DNA of 14,629 bases from JBGTNQ01 sp964646785 (lineage in GTDB: Bacteria > Patescibacteriota > Minisyncoccia > Phycocordibacterales > Zambryskibacteraceae). Shown piece by piece: positions 10,486 to 14,629 of the stretch; the stretch's first letter is position 1, and the number at the start of each line of letters is the position of its first letter. The translations under genes and the position numbers were made by a program. Location of the stretch: positions 1 to 14,629 of the forward strand of contig CAZYGU010000021.1 of the NCBI GenBank assembly GCA_964646785.1, in the 5' to 3' direction. The notes beneath the pieces are model-generated. The model was not told where the DNA came from. It worked only from the letters and a program-made list of their open reading frames with translations, and made no database searches.

Positions 10486-13236
10486 ATGAAACATAAAATT
10501 CCATTTCGAAAGCAAATGATTTCTGTGCTGACTCTACTCACGGTATTAGTTGTTGTTGTTTTTGGTATTTCAATTATTAAAGCAAATGTCGTTTTGGTAA
10601 AAAGGAATGTACTTGGAGACGCAGATCGTTTTTTTGAATCATTTCAAAAATATCCCGAGACGTCTTCTATAAAAAGTGAGTTTACCGAAACAGTTCCGGT
10701 TCTTTTGTATCACGGTATAAATGATCCAATTGATCGATTTACACTTGATCGTGGTCGTTTTCGAGAACACATGTCTGCGTTGTATGAAAAGGGATATCGA
10801 ACCATCACTGCTGAGGATTTTGTTGCTTTTATGAAGGGTGAGAAAAAACTTCCTGCACGATCGTTTCTGCTGACGTTTGATGATGGAAGGAAGGATAGTT
10901 TTTATGGCGCTGATCCTGTTCTTGAGAGACTTGGATATCATGCTGTTATGTTTATTGCACCAGCACAGTCTCTAGAACAAAGTAGTCTTTCTTCTGATTA
11001 CTATTTAAATAAACTTGAAATTCACCAGATGCTACAAACAGGTAGGTGGGAAATTCAATCACACACACTTCAAACTTCAGGGGGATTTATTCCAATTGAT
11101 GCCAATGGAAAAACAGGGTATTTTTTGAGTAATAAGAAATGGATTAAAAGCGAGAACCGATTGGAGACAGATTCTGAATATGATACACGTGTTAAACACG
11201 AGATCGTTGATTCAGTTTCAGCGATTCAAGATGTACTTGGTGTCAAAGTGAATTTGATGTCATACCCATTTAGTGACTTTGGACAACATACAGAAAATAA
11301 TACAAAAGATGCGGTTAAAACAATTCGTTCGTATGTTGGTGATACTTATTCGTATGCATTCATGCAACAGTGGCCGTATGATGGTGGGTTTATAGGAAAT
11401 CACTCAACTGATGATCCGTTGTATCTTAGACGTATTGAGCCCGCATCTGATTGGACTGGTAAGTATTTGGTTGAGTATTTATTGAGCGGTGAGGATGTTG
11501 TTTCGCTTACAAATGGTATCGGGCTCTCACTTCAGTCAATGAATTCTCGATGGAGAAAAGCGTGGGGTGATACTCCGATTTTTGGTGATGATGGAATTAC
11601 AATAAAAACATCAAAAGAGTCACCAAGCACCCTTGTTCTTTTTGATGGCTCACGTGCATGGAGTGATTATCGTTTTGATACTGAAATTTCCTTTGATGGA
11701 AATGGAACTATTGGATTATATGGGAATGTAAATGGCATTGACGACGCGGTTCGATGTATCTGGGATAAAAAGAATATGTTTATTGAAAGGATCATTAATG
11801 ATGAGGTAGTTTCGCGCCAAGTATTTTCTGCTCAAGAGATACGTGGTAAACATACGTATTCTATTGTCTCGAAACCTGGGTACATTGGTTGCTACAGTGA
11901 CTCAAAGATTTCTGGGGCATTTCGGCTTGATGCTTCATTAGTGGGTGGGGTGGGAATTGAACTTCATTCATTTGCAGAAGATTCCACTCTAAAGATAGTA
12001 AATACCGGTGTGACGTTTAGTCCAAGTATCGATGTGAAAACCTTGAAGGAAGAGTCTGAAAAATCTATTCGATCACTTACACAAAATACTTCTCTTGATT
12101 TTCTTAAGAAGAGATTAGTTTCAGCTCACTCTCAAGTGAGAAGTTATGCAGATGGAGCAGATGGTTTTTTAATTCCTGGATTATTCAGTCAAGAGGTTTG
12201 GGGTGGAGATACAGCAACTTTCGCAACAAATATTTCTGAAAATAGTTTTAGTCTTGATCACAAGAAGCATGTTTCTGGTGAAGTGTATTGGATGTGGCCA
12301 AAAATTGCTGCAAAGGGTAATGAGTATGAAATTCAAGCGACATACATAGCAAGTACTTCAACAGAATTGACCGTAAAAAGTGAATTACAAGATGGAACAG
12401 TTGTTTGGAGCGTTGTGCGCGAAATGCCTCCAGTAAAAGTACCAACTAAGTATTCTTTTGCTGTTGAATTACCAAAAGGCACTGTTGCGTTTTCTGTTCT
12501 TCAAACTATGAGGGATATTGGAACATTAACGATACAATCTCCACGGGTAACTGAATTAAAGGAAGGTTCCTTTGATAAGGGTTACATCAGTTTTTCTTTT
12601 GATGATGGGTACGAGACATTTAAAACGAATGCCGCACCGATACTAACTAAAGCTCAAGTTCCAGCTACTCTTGCTGTCATTACCAGTCATACAGCTTTTG
12701 ATCGTTATTTAAAGCCTGCAGATCTACATGATATTGAGAAGAGTAGTAACGAAATCGCTGATCATACAAGAAACCACTCACGTCTTGATACTTCCTTAAC
12801 AATGGAGAATTTAATTCAAGAAGTGGCGGGATCAAAGTATGATTTAACTACAGCAGGATTTAATCCAAAAGTTTTTGTTTATCCGTATGGAGGGTTCTCA
12901 CTCGATGCAGTCTCGGTTATAAAAGACGCTGGGTTCATAGGTGCACGATCTTCGATTCGTGGTTTCAATACAAAAAATACTGACCATTTTTACTTGAAGG
13001 ATCAGATTATTGAAAAAACAACAACTATGGATGAGATTGAGCGCTATATGAGAACAGCTTCTGAAGAACGAAAATGGTTGATATTAGAACTTCATAATGT
13101 GTACAGTAATGATGACTTCAAGGATGAGGAGGGTATAACAAGTGAGAAGCTTGAGGCGATTATCCAAATGGCACAAAAATATCGTCTTGAACCTATTACC
13201 CTAACTCAAGGGCTTCAAAAAATGGGTGCACAATAA
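10486..13236 (+). CDS. Anchored protein with two polysaccharide deacetylase (NodB/CE4) domains
   Basis: This 916-residue protein has one N-terminal membrane helix (about residues 13-32) and a large outward-facing part. The first NodB domain (about 68-330) has PVLLYHGI (71-78), LTFDDGRKDSFY (129-140), QSHTLQT (191-197) and MSYPFSDFG (258-266). A LamG/concanavalin-type beta-sandwich (about 375-515, LVLFDGSRAWSDYRFDTEI...) and a second beta-rich, CBM-like region (about 555-690) follow. The second NodB domain (about 695-916) has FSFDDGYETF (703-712), DHTRNHSRLD (759-768), FVYPYGGFS (797-805) and LELHNVY (867-873). CE4 enzymes remove N-acetyl groups from GlcNAc polymers, using an Asp pair and an H-[ST]-x-x-H metal site. 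The second domain keeps H760 and H764; the first has H193 but Thr197 where the second His belongs, so it may be inactive or altered. Domain order and the GT2 partner recall PgaB or NodB with NodC. Confidence 0.9.
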   Translation: MKHKIPFRKQMISVLTLLTVLVVVVFGISIIKANVVLVKRNVLGDADRFFESFQKYPETSSIKSEFTETVPVLLYHGINDPIDRFTLDRGRFREHMSALYEKGYRTITAEDFVAFMKGEKKLPARSFLLTFDDGRKDSFYGADPVLERLGYHAVMFIAPAQSLEQSSLSSDYYLNKLEIHQMLQTGRWEIQSHTLQTSGGFIPIDANGKTGYFLSNKKWIKSENRLETDSEYDTRVKHEIVDSVSAIQDVLGVKVNLMSYPFSDFGQHTENNTKDAVKTIRSYVGDTYSYAFMQQWPYDGGFIGNHSTDDPLYLRRIEPASDWTGKYLVEYLLSGEDVVSLTNGIGLSLQSMNSRWRKAWGDTPIFGDDGITIKTSKESPSTLVLFDGSRAWSDYRFDTEISFDGNGTIGLYGNVNGIDDAVRCIWDKKNMFIERIINDEVVSRQVFSAQEIRGKHTYSIVSKPGYIGCYSDSKISGAFRLDASLVGGVGIELHSFAEDSTLKIVNTGVTFSPSIDVKTLKEESEKSIRSLTQNTSLDFLKKRLVSAHSQVRSYADGADGFLIPGLFSQEVWGGDTATFATNISENSFSLDHKKHVSGEVYWMWPKIAAKGNEYEIQATYIASTSTELTVKSELQDGTVVWSVVREMPPVKVPTKYSFAVELPKGTVAFSVLQTMRDIGTLTIQSPRVTELKEGSFDKGYISFSFDDGYETFKTNAAPILTKAQVPATLAVITSHTAFDRYLKPADLHDIEKSSNEIADHTRNHSRLDTSLTMENLIQEVAGSKYDLTTAGFNPKVFVYPYGGFSLDAVSVIKDAGFIGARSSIRGFNTKNTDHFYLKDQIIEKTTTMDEIERYMRTASEERKWLILELHNVYSNDDFKDEEGITSEKLEAIIQMAQKYRLEPITLTQGLQKMGAQ

Positions 13237-13288
13237 TATAAGCCAATAATTTCTGACTGGTGGCAATACACAAGATACGCTGGGAATG

Positions 13289-13294
13289 TATAAT
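13289..13294 (+). promoter_or_regulatory. -10 box TATAAT before the jelly-roll protein gene
   Basis: A perfect TATAAT ends 8 nt before the ATG at 13303, giving a leaderless-type start. The -35 (AATACA, 13265-13270) is weak. The 66-bp gap after the deacetylase gene has no clear terminator, so read-through from the operon is also possible. Confidence 0.45.
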
Positions 13295-13302
13295 TACATA
13301 CA

Positions 13303-14295
13303 ATGCAAAAAAACTTACAAATAGCCGGATTACTAGCTGTTCTTATTATTGGTCTGTATATTTTGGTTCCATTTAGATCTCAAGAGGATAAGAGCCCTGT
13401 TATATCAGAGGAATCAGGAAGCTTCTTGAAAGGTGATGTGGCAATTGATATGAGTGATAACGATCTTGCTGCGGTAAGTGCAAGAAGAAAAAAGAATGGT
13501 TCAAGTCAAACAGTAACGACAACAGTGCCTGCATCTACTGTTACCACTTCAGTATTCGCTGATTCCTTTTCTGTAGCTCAGAAAATTGAAGAAACCGGGT
13601 CACAATCAGAAAGTGTTAGTAAAAACTGGTGGGTTAACTCTGGCGCATGGTTACAAAGTGGAAATAATTTAGGTAGCACTGTTCTTGGTGATCTACCAAC
13701 AACAGATCGATGGTATAAGGAATATGCTGCAACAAACACTGTTGATACTGATAGTGGTCTCCATCCACAAAATATTTTTAGACTTGTACAAAGAGGTCAA
13801 TGGGCGAATCTAACTCAACAGGCATATTTTAAAATACAAAAAATAAACCTAAGTCAAAGTCCTAATCGAAATGCATCAAATGGTTTGTTTTTGTTTAATA
13901 GATATCAGACAGGTGATAACTTATATTACACTGGGCTTCGGGTTGACGGTGCGGCGGTAATAAAAAAGAAAATTAATGGTACCTACTATACGATGGCGTA
14001 TAAACCATTCTTGTCAGGTTCAGCTTATGATAGAGATAAAAATCCAAATTTATTACCAACTGGTACATGGATTGGTCTTAAAAGTGTCATAACTACCGAA
14101 GTAAATAATGCTGTTTCTATAAAATTCTATGTTGATGTAAATCGAACGGGTAATTGGGTTTTGGCCGTTGAGTCTACTGACGATGCAAAGCAGTTTGGAG
14201 GAGCATCGATTACAAATCCTGGGTTTGCAGGAATTCGAACTGACTTTTTGGATGTTTTGTTTAATGATTACAGAATTGAGGAAGCTCAAAAGTAA
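13303..14295 (+). CDS. Anchored jelly-roll (concanavalin/LamG-like) surface protein
   Basis: This 330-residue protein has an N-terminal membrane helix (residues 7-24), a charged and then Thr/Ser-rich linker (to about 85), and a beta-rich domain from about 85 to the end. The pattern FADSFSVAQ...NWWVNSGAWLQSG...NIFRLVQRGQWANLTQQAYFKIQKINLS...GLFLFNRYQTGDNLYYTGLRVDGAAVIKKKINGTYYTMA...GTWIGLKSVITTEV...ISIKFYVDVNRTGNWVLAVESTDD...GFAGIRTDFLDVLFNDYRIEE is typical of concanavalin-A-like sandwiches (LamG, DUF1080 or polysaccharide-lyase-7-like). Sugar binding is likely; enzymatic action is not shown. It follows the deacetylase gene, which contains a similar sandwich domain, so it probably acts on or holds the same polymer. 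This is inference from context. Confidence 0.75.
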   Translation: MQKNLQIAGLLAVLIIGLYILVPFRSQEDKSPVISEESGSFLKGDVAIDMSDNDLAAVSARRKKNGSSQTVTTTVPASTVTTSVFADSFSVAQKIEETGSQSESVSKNWWVNSGAWLQSGNNLGSTVLGDLPTTDRWYKEYAATNTVDTDSGLHPQNIFRLVQRGQWANLTQQAYFKIQKINLSQSPNRNASNGLFLFNRYQTGDNLYYTGLRVDGAAVIKKKINGTYYTMAYKPFLSGSAYDRDKNPNLLPTGTWIGLKSVITTEVNNAVSIKFYVDVNRTGNWVLAVESTDDAKQFGGASITNPGFAGIRTDFLDVLFNDYRIEEAQK

Positions 14296-14323
14296 TAGCT
14301 TTAATTATTTCTCCTAAGAATTT

Positions 14324-14629
14324 TTAACGTTTTTTGCGGTTGATGAGAATGGTCATGAGAGTGTTTGTGGTGATCATTGCAATTGAATGGAGTGTTGTTG
14401 CTATATTGTATGCCTGCAGAGAGAAGAGCATCAGAATGTGTCTCAGTACATTCATACGATAAAGTGTTGGTGTTTCTGTTCTTGGATGTAGCCATGTTTT
14501 TCGAAGTGTGGGGACAAATGCGGTGAGATCAATAGCAACAGCAATAATAACTGAATACGTTGGATCTTTTGTGATAACCCAAGGGATAATCCCTAAGAGG
14601 GAAATGATAAGAAATAGAGTATCGATATG
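14324..14629 (-). CDS. Multipass membrane protein, 5' end beyond window
   Basis: The minus-strand frame is open from the right edge to TAA at 14326-14324, giving 101 residues that begin HIDTLFLIISLLGIIPWVITKDPTYSVIIAVAIDLTAFVPTLRKTWLHPRTETPTLYRMNVLRHILMLFSL. Two or three hydrophobic helices are clear. The core P-W-x-x-T-x-D-P-x-x-S-V-I ... D-x-x-A-F-x-P-T-x-R-K-x-W-x-x-P-x-x-E-T is consistent with an uncharacterised membrane family I associate with CPR bacteria, where it looks like half of a duplicated transporter-like unit; I cannot name it. The patterned conservation-like sequence shows it is real. It converges on the jelly-roll gene with a 28-bp gap and no obvious terminator. Confidence 0.7.
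   Translation of the reverse strand, partial: HIDTLFLIISLLGIIPWVITKDPTYSVIIAVAIDLTAFVPTLRKTWLHPRTETPTLYRMNVLRHILMLFSLQAYNIATTLHSIAMITTNTLMTILINRKKR

Noticed and set aside
14301..14495. 64-residue His-rich minus-strand ORF (HHKHSHDHSH)
   Set aside because: It is an out-of-frame shadow of the membrane protein gene whose frame is open to the window edge. The His run comes from reading its codons one base off.

Overview
The window is about 14.6 kb of bacterial DNA, AT-rich (roughly 38-42% GC in most genes) and densely packed. The organism is most likely a member of the Candidate Phyla Radiation (Patescibacteria, Parcubacteria-like). This is inferred from style: short intergenic gaps, many small or minimal proteins (a 267-residue pyruvate kinase), single membrane-anchored surface proteins, a stand-alone lycopene-cyclase-domain protein, a SET-domain protein, and a -10 box only a few bases before several start codons. 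No rRNA, tRNA, CRISPR array or insertion sequence is visible. A run of exactly 100 N at 1658-1757 marks a scaffold gap, so linkage across it is not certain.

Left part (1-5035). The 3' end of a SET-domain methyltransferase gene is followed by a membrane protein made of two lycopene-cyclase-type units. Next is a small GC-richer membrane-protein gene behind a perfect consensus promoter, cut by the gap. After the gap come a pyruvate kinase lacking most of the B domain and all of the C domain, and a DoxX-like membrane protein. An HxlR-type regulator is then divergent from a LUD-domain (LutC-like) gene, with a 13-bp-arm palindrome between them. Two small unrecognised genes follow on the minus strand, each with a Shine-Dalgarno sequence.

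Middle (5036-9049). This part holds an anchored cytochrome-b5-like protein with a low-complexity stalk and a tight three-gene operon (DUF1761 membrane protein, VOC/glyoxalase-fold protein, DUF1801 protein with a helix-hairpin-helix tail). It also holds an anchored four-cysteine protein, a small basic unknown protein on the minus strand, and a Maf/YceF-type nucleotide pyrophosphatase.

Right part (9050-14629). This looks like a surface-polysaccharide locus. A hyaluronan/chitin-synthase/NodC-like membrane glycosyltransferase (GT2) lies 9 bp before a 916-residue anchored protein with two NodB (CE4) deacetylase domains around beta-sandwich domains. An anchored jelly-roll protein of the concanavalin/LamG type follows. 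The simplest model is that the GT2 enzyme polymerises and exports a GlcNAc-type polymer, the CE4 protein deacetylates or trims it outside the membrane, and the jelly-roll protein binds it. A multipass membrane protein enters from the right edge on the minus strand.

Two styles of gene start coexist. Several recognisable genes have a -10 box 6-10 nt before ATG and no Shine-Dalgarno sequence (leaderless style). The small unrecognised or GC-richer genes (1410, 4707, 5035, 8389) have clear Shine-Dalgarno sequences, two of them with GTG starts.
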